Origin: JABDMH01 sp965222645
Lineage (GTDB): Bacteria; Bacteroidota; Bacteroidia; Chitinophagales; Saprospiraceae
NCBI GenBank assembly: GCA_965222645.1
Contig: OZ244968.1
Span: 744,001-808,000, forward strand
Direction of reading: 5' to 3'
Length of the DNA: 64,000 bases
This document shows, piece after piece, positions 36,726 to 47,400 of this stretch (the stretch's first letter is position 1; each line of letters opens with the position of its first letter). The position numbers and the translations under genes were made by a program. The notes under the pieces were generated by a model that ran no database searches, was not told the DNA's origin, and was given only the letters and a program-made list of their open reading frames with translations.

Positions 36726-38714
36726 ATGAAAACCTGCTTTCTCTTAGTCCAATTCCTTCTAATCTATCACTTTCTATCAGCAAATAATGGCACAATTACT
36801 TACGCGTACCCGATGTCCTCAATTACAGTCGATGGGGATCTATCAGACTGGCCCAATGACCTAATTGTTTACGAGATCAATCAGTTTGCTTTCGGATCAC
36901 CACTCTCAGAAAATGATCTGGAAGCATCCTTCCGAGTCGGATATAATCAGTCAGTTGGAAAACTTTTTTTAGCCGTCGAAGTGACCGATGACTCGTTTGT
37001 GGGAGACACGACTCCTCAGGCAGAATGGAACACCCACGACATCCATAACTTTTATATTGATCTTATCCATGACCAGCGGGGCAGTGGTGCAATTTCTCAC
37101 CTGATCAGTCCCGATTATCGTCGAATAGCAGAAAACAGGCCAAATGATTCCTGGGATCCACAGGTATGGAATGCTGATTGGAGCCCGGTATCTGTTGAAA
37201 TAAAAAGGAGGGACAATTCGATCACATATGAATGGAGCTATGAGCTCGGTGATGCCCTTAAGCCGGGAAGATCCATCGGCTTTGACTATGAGGTGATCGA
37301 CAAAGATCATGACGATGAGGGATCCCCATCCGTGATTACCTGGAGTCCTGGCGCAGGAAAAAGTTTTCATACTGGAAATGTTGGTGATCTTATTCTCGTC
37401 CCTGAAAAAAATGCCCTTTATAACCTGACTGGCCAGATAAAATGGGCGGGAGAAGATACATTGCAAATTCCTCGCCGCTGTAAGATTCAATCCCAGGATA
37501 AAAACGATCTCTGGCTAATTCTCAACCTGGACAGCACCGGAAACTATCGCGTTGACATCCCGGCAGGTCGGTATAAATTATCAATGCACCATCCAGTGTT
37601 TTATCAAAGTGATCGTTACGTCCGCATTGATGACAACGAGACCCTGGAAGTCCTGGTCGATGCCGAAAAGTCTGAGGCACCCACCTTGTACATCTTGAGT
37701 AAACCACTTCCCGACCTCATTCCCAAAAAGGGAATTTTTACGGGTGGCGAAAAATCATTCGCGGGTAGAGTAGATAATTTTATGGATGTATTTATGGATT
37801 ATTTTGAGGTGCCGGGAGCATCCCTGGCTTTGATCGATGGCGGCGAGGTTGTGCATCATCAAGTTTATGGTTTTCAAAATGCCTTTACCCGTGACAAGGT
37901 CACAAAAAACACATTATTTGAGGCCGCTTCCATCACAAAGCCGGTTTTCGCCTACATAGTGTGTCGCTTGGTGGAACGGCAGGAATTCGACCTGGATAAA
38001 CCATTGTTTGAGTATTTGCCCTTCCCTGAAATCGAGGAAGATGAGCGTTATAAACTGATGACGGGAAGGCATATTTTGACACATACATCAGGTCTGCCAA
38101 ATTGGGGACGCCGGTTAGAAAGAAAACCCGGAACTGAATACGGATATTCAGGCGAAGGGTTCGAATACCTGAAGAGAGCCATTGTCCACACTTTAGATAC
38201 CGATATAGAGACGCTGATCGAGCAGGAATTGCTGGATCCACTGGAAATGACCAACACCTATTTTTCGAGAAGTAAAAAACTGGCCGAGATCTCATCGCAC
38301 GGTCATTTTGATGCACACCCAACCATGAAAAACATCCCTCTTGAAGCGGGAATGGCTCATAGCATGCACACAGAAGCATTGGATTTCAGCAAGTTTATGA
38401 TTGCCCTGCTGGATCGCAAAGGTTTGAAATCAGAAACATTTCACAAGATGTTTTCGATCTGGACAGAGACTCCCAATCATTCCTATGCCGAAGCTATTGG
38501 TTATAAAGAAGATTTTGGTCTGGGGATAGTCGTGGCCGAGACACCGCTTGGAAAAGCATATGGACATGGAGGAAACAATGGAGATTTTCGATGCCAATTT
38601 GAAGTTTTTGATCATGGGAAAAAGGGATTTGTGCTTTTTACAAATGGAAGCAATGGTCATAAGTTGGTGCAGGCTTTAAGAGAATTTTTAATAGTGGGGA
38701 AACACGACTTTTAA
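36726..38714 (+). CDS. Sugar-binding (CBM9/DOMON-like) and serine hydrolase fusion protein
   Basis: A signal peptide is followed at about residues 25-225 by a CBM9-like domain beginning ITVDGDLSDWPND and including YNQSVGKLFLAVEVTDDSF. A small beta domain follows at about 230-320 (YNLTGQIKWAGED). From about 345 to the end is a beta-lactamase-fold serine hydrolase with FEAASITKPVFAYIV (SxxK = Ser-Ile-Thr-Lys), GYSGEGFEYL and YGHGGNNGDF in place of the KTG box. The serine hydrolase is likely an esterase or peptidase. The sugar-binding domain should tether it to a carbohydrate, so a surface-acting glycan esterase is a reasonable guess. It is monocistronic, and the next gene converges. Confidence 0.82.
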   Translation: MKTCFLLVQFLLIYHFLSANNGTITYAYPMSSITVDGDLSDWPNDLIVYEINQFAFGSPLSENDLEASFRVGYNQSVGKLFLAVEVTDDSFVGDTTPQAEWNTHDIHNFYIDLIHDQRGSGAISHLISPDYRRIAENRPNDSWDPQVWNADWSPVSVEIKRRDNSITYEWSYELGDALKPGRSIGFDYEVIDKDHDDEGSPSVITWSPGAGKSFHTGNVGDLILVPEKNALYNLTGQIKWAGEDTLQIPRRCKIQSQDKNDLWLILNLDSTGNYRVDIPAGRYKLSMHHPVFYQSDRYVRIDDNETLEVLVDAEKSEAPTLYILSKPLPDLIPKKGIFTGGEKSFAGRVDNFMDVFMDYFEVPGASLALIDGGEVVHHQVYGFQNAFTRDKVTKNTLFEAASITKPVFAYIVCRLVERQEFDLDKPLFEYLPFPEIEEDERYKLMTGRHILTHTSGLPNWGRRLERKPGTEYGYSGEGFEYLKRAIVHTLDTDIETLIEQELLDPLEMTNTYFSRSKKLAEISSHGHFDAHPTMKNIPLEAGMAHSMHTEALDFSKFMIALLDRKGLKSETFHKMFSIWTETPNHSYAEAIGYKEDFGLGIVVAETPLGKAYGHGGNNGDFRCQFEVFDHGKKGFVLFTNGSNGHKLVQALREFLIVGKHDF

Positions 38715-38753
38715 GCTGTGTCCGGAATCATTTGAAGGCCATAGTGCAAAGAA

Positions 38754-40067
38754 CTAAAAACCGATGATCTTACCCCGTGAAAAAACGTCTTCAATATTGA
38801 TTTCAACATTTTCATTATCATTGATATTTACCACTATTAAATCTGCCCATTTTCCCACCTCGATGCTTCCCGTACCTGGTCGATCTGTTTTGGTCTCAAA
38901 AACCCCCATGAGTCTAGCCGGATTGGAGCTTGCAAATGCCGATGCAGCACAAAGTGCATCCTCCAGGGAAAGAGCCGGATGCTTTCTGTACCACACCCCA
39001 GGCATCTCCGTCGTAAGCCAGTGCACGACATTTTGAAAACCCTGATCTGAGCACAGTACGCTTCCAAAAAGAGTATCTTCCGATCCTACTAATTGCAAAT
39101 ATTCTCCGTTATCGCTTATAGCTCCTCCCAGTCCAAAAAGTTCAAATTGGTTTAGCTCTTTCAACCCGTTAGCAAACATACTATCGGTAATCATGATGAT
39201 TCTGCTGTTTTCCTTTCTACGGATTGCGTCTCTTACATAAGCTGGATCTATGTGGTATCCATCACAGATCAACTCCAGGAACACTTCATCTGCTTTGAGC
39301 ATGATCTCCTCCGCACCTCCAGACCGGAATCCCTTAGCGGAGCTGCGACTTGGCCCATTAAAAAAATGAACCGAAAGCGAAAGACCAGCGGCCACGGCCG
39401 CCAAAAACTCATCTCCATAAGCAGCGGTATGTCCCCCGGCTACAACGACATTGTTTTTTCTCAATAATCTCGTTAATTCCAGACCTTGCTCACCGTGTTC
39501 GGGAGGAACATTCACAATTTTCAGAAGATTTCCCGATACTTTTTGCAAACGGTGTATAATCCTAGCGTCTATCTTGTAAAAGAATTTCGGATTCTGTGCA
39601 CCCGCATAATGTGGGTCCTTCAAAAAGGTTCCCTCCAAATTAATTCCCTTGATCAGCGAATGGTAGGGCATCTCCATTTGGAGATAAGTCTTCAATCTGC
39701 TAAAAGAATGCTCAATTCTTTGCAGGGGAGCGGCCATCGTCGTAAGGAGTACCGATGTCACTCCATGTTGATAATAATGTTTCAGAGCGTGCTCGATTCC
39801 CTCGAGAAATGATTCATCGCTGTTGTCAAAACTATCCTTTTCAAGATCGTACCTGCCAAATGAAAAATCAAAGCCGCTTGCTCCATGATTATGTATATCG
39901 ACAAAACCGGGGATAATAAATTTTCCATTTAGATCGATTCGTTCATCGACTTTTGCATCTGCAATCTGAAAACCAATTTCATCAATGATGCCATTCTTAA
40001 TCTTTAGGTCTCCCCGGATAATCTTGTCCGGGAGTAATAAATTGGCATTTTTGAAAAGTATAGACAT
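38754..40067 (-). CDS. nagA: N-acetylglucosamine-6-phosphate deacetylase (NagA)
   Basis: The amidohydrolase TIM barrel begins GKFIIPGFVDIHNHGASGFD with metal ligands, and continues with NLEGTFLKDPHYAGAQNPKF, GHTAAYGDEF, LVGSEDTLFGS and IMITDSMFANG, where the catalytic Asp lies. It removes acetate from GlcNAc-6-phosphate to give glucosamine-6-phosphate. It is the last gene of a leftward run with nagB, a sodium symporter and a DUF4153 protein, so it should serve uptake and catabolism of amino sugars. At 437 residues it is slightly longer than E. coli NagA. A GlcNAc kinase or PTS is not in the window. Confidence 0.93.
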   Translation of the reverse strand: MSILFKNANLLLPDKIIRGDLKIKNGIIDEIGFQIADAKVDERIDLNGKFIIPGFVDIHNHGASGFDFSFGRYDLEKDSFDNSDESFLEGIEHALKHYYQHGVTSVLLTTMAAPLQRIEHSFSRLKTYLQMEMPYHSLIKGINLEGTFLKDPHYAGAQNPKFFYKIDARIIHRLQKVSGNLLKIVNVPPEHGEQGLELTRLLRKNNVVVAGGHTAAYGDEFLAAVAAGLSLSVHFFNGPSRSSAKGFRSGGAEEIMLKADEVFLELICDGYHIDPAYVRDAIRRKENSRIIMITDSMFANGLKELNQFELFGLGGAISDNGEYLQLVGSEDTLFGSVLCSDQGFQNVVHWLTTEMPGVWYRKHPALSLEDALCAASAFASSNPARLMGVFETKTDRPGTGSIEVGKWADLIVVNINDNENVEINIEDVFSRGKIIGF

Positions 40068-40096
40068 CCGCAGTCAATTTAAATAATAATGGTACT

Positions 40097-41890
40097 TCAT
40101 TTACTCCGAATAACGGCAATGCCATTTATAGATACAAGTTTGATTTCTCTGTTATCAATGGTTCCCGCAAGGTTATTTAAAAACAGATCAAGTTCGAATT
40201 CTTCAGCCTCATGATGAAATGACAGCTTATCCACTTCATAACTCCGCCTTATATCTTCACGCTGGATATCAAGTGAAATTAGATACGTAGTATCCATGTG
40301 ATTTAGAAGGATACCTTTTTGATCTGCAGATATTCTTATTGGAGCTAAGGAATCATTTTCATTGGCATGGAAATGATCTATCTGTATAATCCGGAGTGCT
40401 CCTGTGCTGGTCACATCCACTTTTTCTGGGGTATGCATATAAAAGTCACCGTTCACAATGATTTGATTTTCCCGCTTTGCAGGCAGTCCCAAAGACTTTA
40501 GCAACTGTTGATAGGTCTCCTCTGTATCTCTATTCATGAAGATCAACGGTCCCTCCAAAGAATACGATTCCTCATCTGCTTCTTTTAGATCAACATTCAC
40601 ATTTGCAGACTCCCATCTCTTCAGTAAATCAAGCCTATCCCGTTCTCTAAAAAAATAAATCTTACCGAGTATTGCATTGTCAGCATCAGGATCATTCGAT
40701 TCGTTTTTCTGCAATTCACCATTGACTAAATAGCCTCCCTCAATCATGGATTTCTCAAGTCTCGACAACTGGCTTCGCAAGGAAGAGATAAACATATTTA
40801 CGGGGCCGAATAAGGAGATAAGAAAAACGAAAATCATGCTAATGGGCAGTACCCTGATGTCCCTCTGCCGGGAAAGTACAAAATAAAGTGACAGGAACAT
40901 TAGCCAAACACCTGTGATTGCCACTATAAATCGAGGCTCGGTGACTCCGTACTCGGAGATCCTGCGATAGACGGCAAGCAGTAAAACAATGGACATTATA
41001 CCGGTATAAGGAAACAACCATCTCGAGAAGATTTTAAGATAAGAGGGACTCCTCTGGTTTATTAAGTCATAATTAAACAAATAAGTCATGAGGCCTACGA
41101 CTGCAAACCAGAGAACCATGTTAGAAATCCAACCCTGCGGCCAGGACCATAAGACCACGATTTTTACCACGTAGGCAAAGAGTATCAGCGCATAGAGGTA
41201 AGACACCGGAACGAGAATACGGTGCGCAAAAATGGTGTAAGCCCGATCCGGAGTATCGTCTAAATTTGAAGATAAGTAGTCTACTGGAAATCGTGAAAAA
41301 AAGTACAAGGGATGAAATATCGTGATGATTAACAGAAATGTATCCAAATAGATCTCGTCACTTAGATCAACTTCAAACAATTTATCAATTGCTAAAATAG
41401 CAATCGCTAATGCCGCAAATAAAAACAAGCTAAACAGAGTCGATTCCAAGAAACGAAGGACCAGCTTTCGATTGACGAGATAGAAGTTCATCTTAGCTTC
41501 TCCTCGTAAAAAAGGTAAAACTGCAATCAATAGATGTCCGATCAAAAATAATCCCCATGTCCGGGCACCATGTATGACTTGAGGATAATGAGGTAGCACC
41601 AAATAGTAACCAAGGGAGAAAAGCAGGATAATGACCACAAAGAGCATGTACTTTTTGGGATCCATCTTGCGATGCAGCCGCATGATATCAAGCAAGGTGG
41701 AATAAATGAATGCCAGCAACAAGACATGCATAATCTTTATACTGGCAAAATAGAACGTATTTCCATCTTTTATTATCTCTTCGATCAGCAGGACTGCCAA
41801 CACTCCGAAGAATGCCGCACACAGCATGGGCAATGGGAATCTCCTAATCGCATTGTGAATACTAATTCGTCTTAAAAAAGAATAAGTCAT
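40097..41890 (-). CDS. DUF4153-type polytopic membrane protein
   Basis: The 597-residue protein has about ten hydrophobic helices in its first 390 residues (for example LCAAFFGVLAVLLIEEI and LFSLFLFAALAIAILAIDKL). A soluble C-terminal domain of about 200 residues is rich in Asp/Glu and beta-like. The layout fits the DUF4153 family, whose function is unknown. It sits between the SSS symporter and nagA on the same strand, with short gaps, so it is read with the amino-sugar operon. It might serve envelope maintenance rather than metabolism. Confidence 0.78.
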   Translation of the reverse strand: MTYSFLRRISIHNAIRRFPLPMLCAAFFGVLAVLLIEEIIKDGNTFYFASIKIMHVLLLAFIYSTLLDIMRLHRKMDPKKYMLFVVIILLFSLGYYLVLPHYPQVIHGARTWGLFLIGHLLIAVLPFLRGEAKMNFYLVNRKLVLRFLESTLFSLFLFAALAIAILAIDKLFEVDLSDEIYLDTFLLIITIFHPLYFFSRFPVDYLSSNLDDTPDRAYTIFAHRILVPVSYLYALILFAYVVKIVVLWSWPQGWISNMVLWFAVVGLMTYLFNYDLINQRSPSYLKIFSRWLFPYTGIMSIVLLLAVYRRISEYGVTEPRFIVAITGVWLMFLSLYFVLSRQRDIRVLPISMIFVFLISLFGPVNMFISSLRSQLSRLEKSMIEGGYLVNGELQKNESNDPDADNAILGKIYFFRERDRLDLLKRWESANVNVDLKEADEESYSLEGPLIFMNRDTEETYQQLLKSLGLPAKRENQIIVNGDFYMHTPEKVDVTSTGALRIIQIDHFHANENDSLAPIRISADQKGILLNHMDTTYLISLDIQREDIRRSYEVDKLSFHHEAEEFELDLFLNNLAGTIDNREIKLVSINGIAVIRSK

Positions 41891-41946
41891 GGCTCGGAAT
41901 AAAGGTCATTAAATGATTCTCCTCGCATACATGTCACATTGACAAT

Positions 41947-43599
41947 TTATGTTCCTATTTGTAAAATACCCCAAGCCAATGCTATGAGTAGAGCTACAAA
42001 AACCCATGCAAGCAAAAATCCAAAAAAATCTGTTTTATAGCATTGGGAAAAATTCTTCCACCGAGAAGCTGAAGCCCAGGTACTTACATCAAGCAAAACA
42101 AGTTCTTTATCTACAAGGGGTTCAGTACTTTTTTCCTGATCAGAATGCGTATACATTTTGTCAAAAAATCGATTGATTTGTTCTTTTGGTTCGTTTTTAG
42201 TGACCCTACTCACCACATATAGAACAATAAATCCAAGCAACATTGCCCATCCAAATGGCTCCGGAGTCCATTTATAGACTAATTTAAGAGCGCCTGTATC
42301 AATATAGTTTAAAAGATAATAAAGTAGTACAGCCATAATTACAGCAGAAAAAGCCCCATATCGATTAGCGCCTTTCCACATGATCCCACCAAAGATCATA
42401 ATGCCCATAAAGGCAGCTATCGTCTCCGTAAATAAAAAGGCAGATAAGACATTTTTAATGGAAAGGGCGAACAGCACACCCATTATTGTGAGCACCACTC
42501 CCGCCAGACGGCCCGCATTGAGCAACTCGCGATCACTAGCCGTTGATTTGATATAAGGCTGATAAATGTCTTTCGCAAACAAAGCGCCGAGATTTACCAT
42601 AAAGTTGGAACAGGAAGACATATTTGCTGCTAAAATGCAGGCGATCATCAGTCCGATCAATCCGGGTGCCAGCAGTAACCTCGTGGCATATCCAAATGCA
42701 TGCTCAGGATCCTCAAGCTCAATTCCCTTCTTTATGACGATGGCTGCGACCAGCAATCCCGTGAGTGTCCATCCTATCGTGACCAGTCTCTTGACAAAAT
42801 TGCCGTACGTCTGGCCGACCCTTCCCACTAATTCGGATTCACCGGTGGCAAACATTGACATCATATGAGGCTGTGCCGTGATACCCACTAGACCATTTAC
42901 AGCCAGCATAGCAATAAAAAAAGCACCCAGACCGCTTTCCTCTGAAAACAACAGGAAAAAATCCTCCGGTAGGGCATTTCTCATTTCTGAAAATCCCCCG
43001 ACTTCATTTAATCCGGAAGGTATAAGTAGAAACGAAAGAACGATAATTAATAGTCCCTGAATAAATTCGGTATGTGCAGCCGCTACCAGGCCACCAAAAA
43101 AACTGTAAATCATAAACGCCACTGTCATTCCAACGACGACCCAATTGGACGAAATCGCACCACCAGTTGCAACTGAAATAACCTTAGCTGCGCCTTGCAA
43201 CATCGAGCCCATTATAAAAACGAAAAATAAAATAGCAAAAACAGTATAAAATAAGCTGAGTTTGTCACCATAACGATCTCGGACCATCTCAGCTATCGTG
43301 GTGCGATTACTTCGGCGGTACCAGGGAGCGATAAGCCAATACAAGGGCGTGATCAGCAGATTCTTCCACTGATACCATATGGTGGCAAACCCTCCCTGGA
43401 AGGCAGCTCCCGCCTGGGCAACAGGCATTTCGGCATGAGTACCAGTACCAAATGCCTGCCCCATCATGGTCCACCACTTGAATTTTCGTGCACCACGGAA
43501 ATATCCGTCGCTCGATTTAGTATTTCGTGAAATCCAAAGGCCGTATGCCGTAATCCCAACAAAATAAACGACAAGAACAATAATATCTATAGAAGCCAT
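41947..43599 (-). CDS. Sodium/solute symporter (SSS family)
   Basis: About 13 to 14 membrane helices with the SSS pattern are seen: an early TAYGLWISRNTKSSDGYFRG and the sodium-site segments KWWTMMGQAFGTGTHAEMP and AGAAFQGGFATIWYQWKN. The later ILAANMSSCSNFMVNLGAL is the Na+ site between helices 8 and 9. The ATG at 43599 touches the TAA of nagB directly, so the two are co-translated. Given the neighbours, a sugar such as N-acetylglucosamine is the likely solute, although SSS members also carry amino acids, sialic acid and vitamins. Confidence 0.92.
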   Translation of the reverse strand: MASIDIIVLVVYFVGITAYGLWISRNTKSSDGYFRGARKFKWWTMMGQAFGTGTHAEMPVAQAGAAFQGGFATIWYQWKNLLITPLYWLIAPWYRRSNRTTIAEMVRDRYGDKLSLFYTVFAILFFVFIMGSMLQGAAKVISVATGGAISSNWVVVGMTVAFMIYSFFGGLVAAAHTEFIQGLLIIVLSFLLIPSGLNEVGGFSEMRNALPEDFFLLFSEESGLGAFFIAMLAVNGLVGITAQPHMMSMFATGESELVGRVGQTYGNFVKRLVTIGWTLTGLLVAAIVIKKGIELEDPEHAFGYATRLLLAPGLIGLMIACILAANMSSCSNFMVNLGALFAKDIYQPYIKSTASDRELLNAGRLAGVVLTIMGVLFALSIKNVLSAFLFTETIAAFMGIMIFGGIMWKGANRYGAFSAVIMAVLLYYLLNYIDTGALKLVYKWTPEPFGWAMLLGFIVLYVVSRVTKNEPKEQINRFFDKMYTHSDQEKSTEPLVDKELVLLDVSTWASASRWKNFSQCYKTDFFGFLLAWVFVALLIALAWGILQIGT

Positions 43600-44328
43600 T
43601 TATTTCAGACGGGATGCAGATTCTTTATCTAGAAACAGATAGCAATTATCGTGGGTGCGCAGGATCGAAGCGGGACACAGATTCGTCAGCGGGCCTTCGA
43701 CGGCGTTCTTTACTGCTTCCGCTTTTCGATCGTCAGGTACTGAGACAATTAGATTCCTACTTTTCATGATGTGTTTGATTGTCATAGAAATAGCCTGAGT
43801 AGGGACGTCCTCAATACTCTCAAACCAGCCTTCGCCATATTGTTGCCTTCTACAATCCTCATCTAAATCCACTTTAATAAATGGGGTTTCCACCTCAAAA
43901 TCGGCAGGAGGGTCATTAAATGCGAGATGGCCGTTTTCACCGATTCCAATCAAAGCAACATCGATGGGGTAAGTCGTGATTTCATCCGATATCCGTCTGC
44001 ATTCTTCATCGGGGTCAGCCTTGCCATCGATCAAATAATAGTTGCATTTAAAATCGATTTTTTTCAAAAATCGATCGGTGAGATACCGGGCAAAACTGGC
44101 TGGATGGTTAGTATCCATACCGATATACTCATCAAGGTGGAACATATTAACCTTGTCCCAGGGGATTTCCGCCCGGACAAGTTGATTCAGCACTTCAAAT
44201 TGGCTTGCACCCGTGGCCAAAATAATATTGACTCTTCTATCCGCGGAATAATTACAAATGAGTTTCTCGGCAAGTGCTGCAGCGGCACGACCCAATTCCC
44301 CGGGAGTACTGTGTATTCGAATGTCCAC
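43600..44328 (-). CDS. nagB: Glucosamine-6-phosphate deaminase (NagB family)
   Basis: The 242-residue protein has the NagB fold. ATGASQFEVLNQL is the phosphate loop, MFHLDEYIGMDTNHPASF is the sugar-binding loop, and IGIGENGHLAFNDPP carries the catalytic His with Asn in place of the E. coli Asp (Asn is usual in the Bacillus group, from memory). It converts glucosamine-6-phosphate to fructose-6-phosphate and ammonia. The start is GTG at 44328, after an in-frame stop. It leads the leftward run nagB, SSS symporter, DUF4153, nagA, giving both the uptake and the two cytoplasmic steps for N-acetylglucosamine. Confidence 0.9.
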   Translation of the reverse strand: MDIRIHSTPGELGRAAAALAEKLICNYSADRRVNIILATGASQFEVLNQLVRAEIPWDKVNMFHLDEYIGMDTNHPASFARYLTDRFLKKIDFKCNYYLIDGKADPDEECRRISDEITTYPIDVALIGIGENGHLAFNDPPADFEVETPFIKVDLDEDCRRQQYGEGWFESIEDVPTQAISMTIKHIMKSRNLIVSVPDDRKAEAVKNAVEGPLTNLCPASILRTHDNCYLFLDKESASRLK

Positions 44329-44449
44329 AATTTCAATTTAGTAATCGATCTGACTAATGTACTCAAAATAGATAAGATCAGGACCCTACCAGTAGAACCG
44401 CTATTTCCACCTTTTTGTATTTTGTATTCAGTCCTTGAAAATTTGATGT

Positions 44450-47400
44450 ATGAAGAGTCTTTTTCTTTTAGTCGCTACGTTTTTACTTTTACTTTTCTCG
44501 TGTAAATCTCCATTACCTGATCAGCCATTGTCTTCTCGCCCCCTACGCGTTTTATTTCTCGGTCACGATAGCGACCACCACAATGCCAAGGCTCATATGC
44601 CTTTGTTGCAAGCCAGTTTAGCCCCTAAGGGATTCTACTTCACCTATGCATCCGATCCTTCATTTCTCGATACCGAAATACTTCAAAAGTATGATGCCTT
44701 GATGCTGTACGCCAACCACGATGAGATCTCACCGAGCCAGGAGCAAGCGCTGCTTTCCTTTGTGAAAAACGGAGGTGGATTCCTTCCCGTGCACAGTGCG
44801 AGTTATTGTTTTAGGAATTCAGCCGACGTTGTCAAATTGATAGGAGGTCAATTCGAATCTCATGACACAGCTACATTCACGACCAGGATTATTGCTCCCG
44901 GGCACCCCGCCATGCAGGGAGTTGAAGAGTTTTCCAGCTGGGATGAATCATATATTCATACAAAACTTTCACGGGACCGGACCGTACTTATGGAACGCAT
45001 AGACGAACATGGTCGGGAACCCTATACATGGGTGAAGGAGTATGGGCACGGGCGTGTATTCTATACAGCCCTGGGTCATGACGAACGCACCTGGTCTAAA
45101 CCGGAATTCCATCAACTTCTCGAATCGGGTTTGCGATGGGTGGTCGGCCCACGAAAAAATGAAGCACTTAAAAAACTTGATCTACCTGAATTGACATATA
45201 CAGACGCTAAGATTCCCAACTATGAAGAGCGCAATCCCCCACCACAACTCCAGGCACCACTGGATCCAATAGCTTCTCAAAAAAGAATTCAGATCCCTCC
45301 AGGTTTTTCTCTGGAGTTGTTCGCGAGCGAGCCGGATATTTTTAAGCCCATCAGCATGGCGTGGGACCACCGGGGTAGATTGTGGATCCTTGAAACAGAA
45401 GATTATCCAAATGAAATCAAGCTCGAGGACGAAATCGGTCATGACCAAATTAAAATATTAGAAGACACCGATCGGGATGGAAAAGCCGATAAGTTTACTG
45501 TTTTCGCTAAAAACCTAAGCGTGCCCACGAGTCTGGTTTTTTCTCAGGGTGGCGTGATTGTATCACAAGCCCCGCATTTTCTTTTTTTAAGAGATAATGA
45601 TGGAGATGATATTGCGGATGAAAAACGAATTTTATTTTCGGGTTGGGGCACCTTCGATACGCATGCTGGACCAAGTAATTTGCAGTACGGTTTTGACAAC
45701 AAAATCTGGGGTACAGTTGGATATTCAGCTTTCGAGGGAAGTGTGGGAAACGATTATCATAAATTCCGCCAGGGAGTGTACCGCTTTAATCCCGATGGAA
45801 GCTGGCTCGAATTCATGGGTTCCACATCAAATAACACCTGGGGGCTCGGTTTTTCCGAAAGTTTTGACATTTTTATTTCAACGGCAAATAACACCCATTC
45901 TGCCTATTTGGGCATTCCCGATCGTTTCTTTGACGGTGTAGAAGGTCTCAAGATAAAAAGTGTAAAAAAAATCGAATCGCATTATGCTTTTCATCCCAAT
46001 ACACATAATTTTAGACAGGTCGATGTCTTTGGAGGGTTTACTGCTGCCGCAGGTCACCATCTCTATACAGCTCGAGATTACCCAAGGGAGTATTGGAATC
46101 GAATTGCCCTGGTGTGTGAACCCACCGGCCACCTACTTCATCGCGCCATTATCGAACCCGAGGGTGCCGGATTTATAGAAAAAGATGGGTGGAATTTACT
46201 GGCGAGTTCTGACGAATGGGTAAGCCCGGTCCATGCTCAGGTCGGGCCCGATGGCGCAGTTTGGATACTCGACTGGTACAATTTTATTATTCAACACAAT
46301 CCTACTCCACCTGGTTTTGATAATGGGCCGGGAAATGCTCATATAAATCCACTACGTGATAAAAAGCATGGACGTATTTATCGCCTGGTTTATAAAGATG
46401 CAGATCAGGGAAAGTATCCGGAAATTGGGCCAGATAAAATGGAAAACTGTATTGCAGCACTGACTAACGATAACATGGATTGGCGACTGCACGCACAGCG
46501 TTTGCTGATCGAAAATAACCACACGGAGGCCAGGGATGATCTAATAGCACTGGTCAACGATAAACGAACCGATGATATTGATTTAAATCCCGGTGCAATA
46601 CACGCCCTGTGGACATTGCACGGCTTGAATCTTATAGAGCAAAATGATTCACAGGTCATGAGTGCCGTATACGGAGCCCTGAGCCATCCTTCGGCAGCTG
46701 TACGAAAAAATGCGGTCCGGGTTTTAGATGCTACACAGGAGACCTTTGCTGAAATAAAAAACCGGAATATCCTGAATGACAGAAATGCCGGAGTCCGGTT
46801 GGCAGCTATATTAAATATGATCGAACAAAACACGAGTGAAGAAATCGGAGAAATACTTTATAGTCTATCCCAGGAACAGCAGGTGCTTGATGATGAATGG
46901 CTGGCAAGAGCCGTTTATGCAGGTGCAGTAAGGCATAAGGAAAATTTCACTCGAGCGATGCATAAATATGACCCCGCCAGAATCGCACGCGGATTCCAGG
47001 ATAGTAGTGCGCCTGTTGATTGGTCTTCAGAGGATCAAAATACCGATGATTGGGGTGTGATCGAAACACCTCAACGATGGTCGAAAACCGGTATCACAGA
47101 GTTGGAGAATTTTGATGGAATCGTTTGGGTCCGAACCGAGTTTGACGTACCTGCTGCCCTGGAACGTAACCGGGGAGTACTCAGTCTTGGTCCTATAGAC
47201 GACACAGACGATACCTATATCAATGGAGTGCACGTAGGGAGTATGGTGCGCAAGTGGAATGATGAACGCATCTACAGTTTTGAAAGAAATGTTTTATCGA
47301 AAGGTCCAAATGTACTGACGGTCAAAATAAGCGATAGTGGTGGCCGGGGTGGCATCTTCGGAAGGCCGGATCAAATGTTCATAAAGGTTGGAGATCAGCA

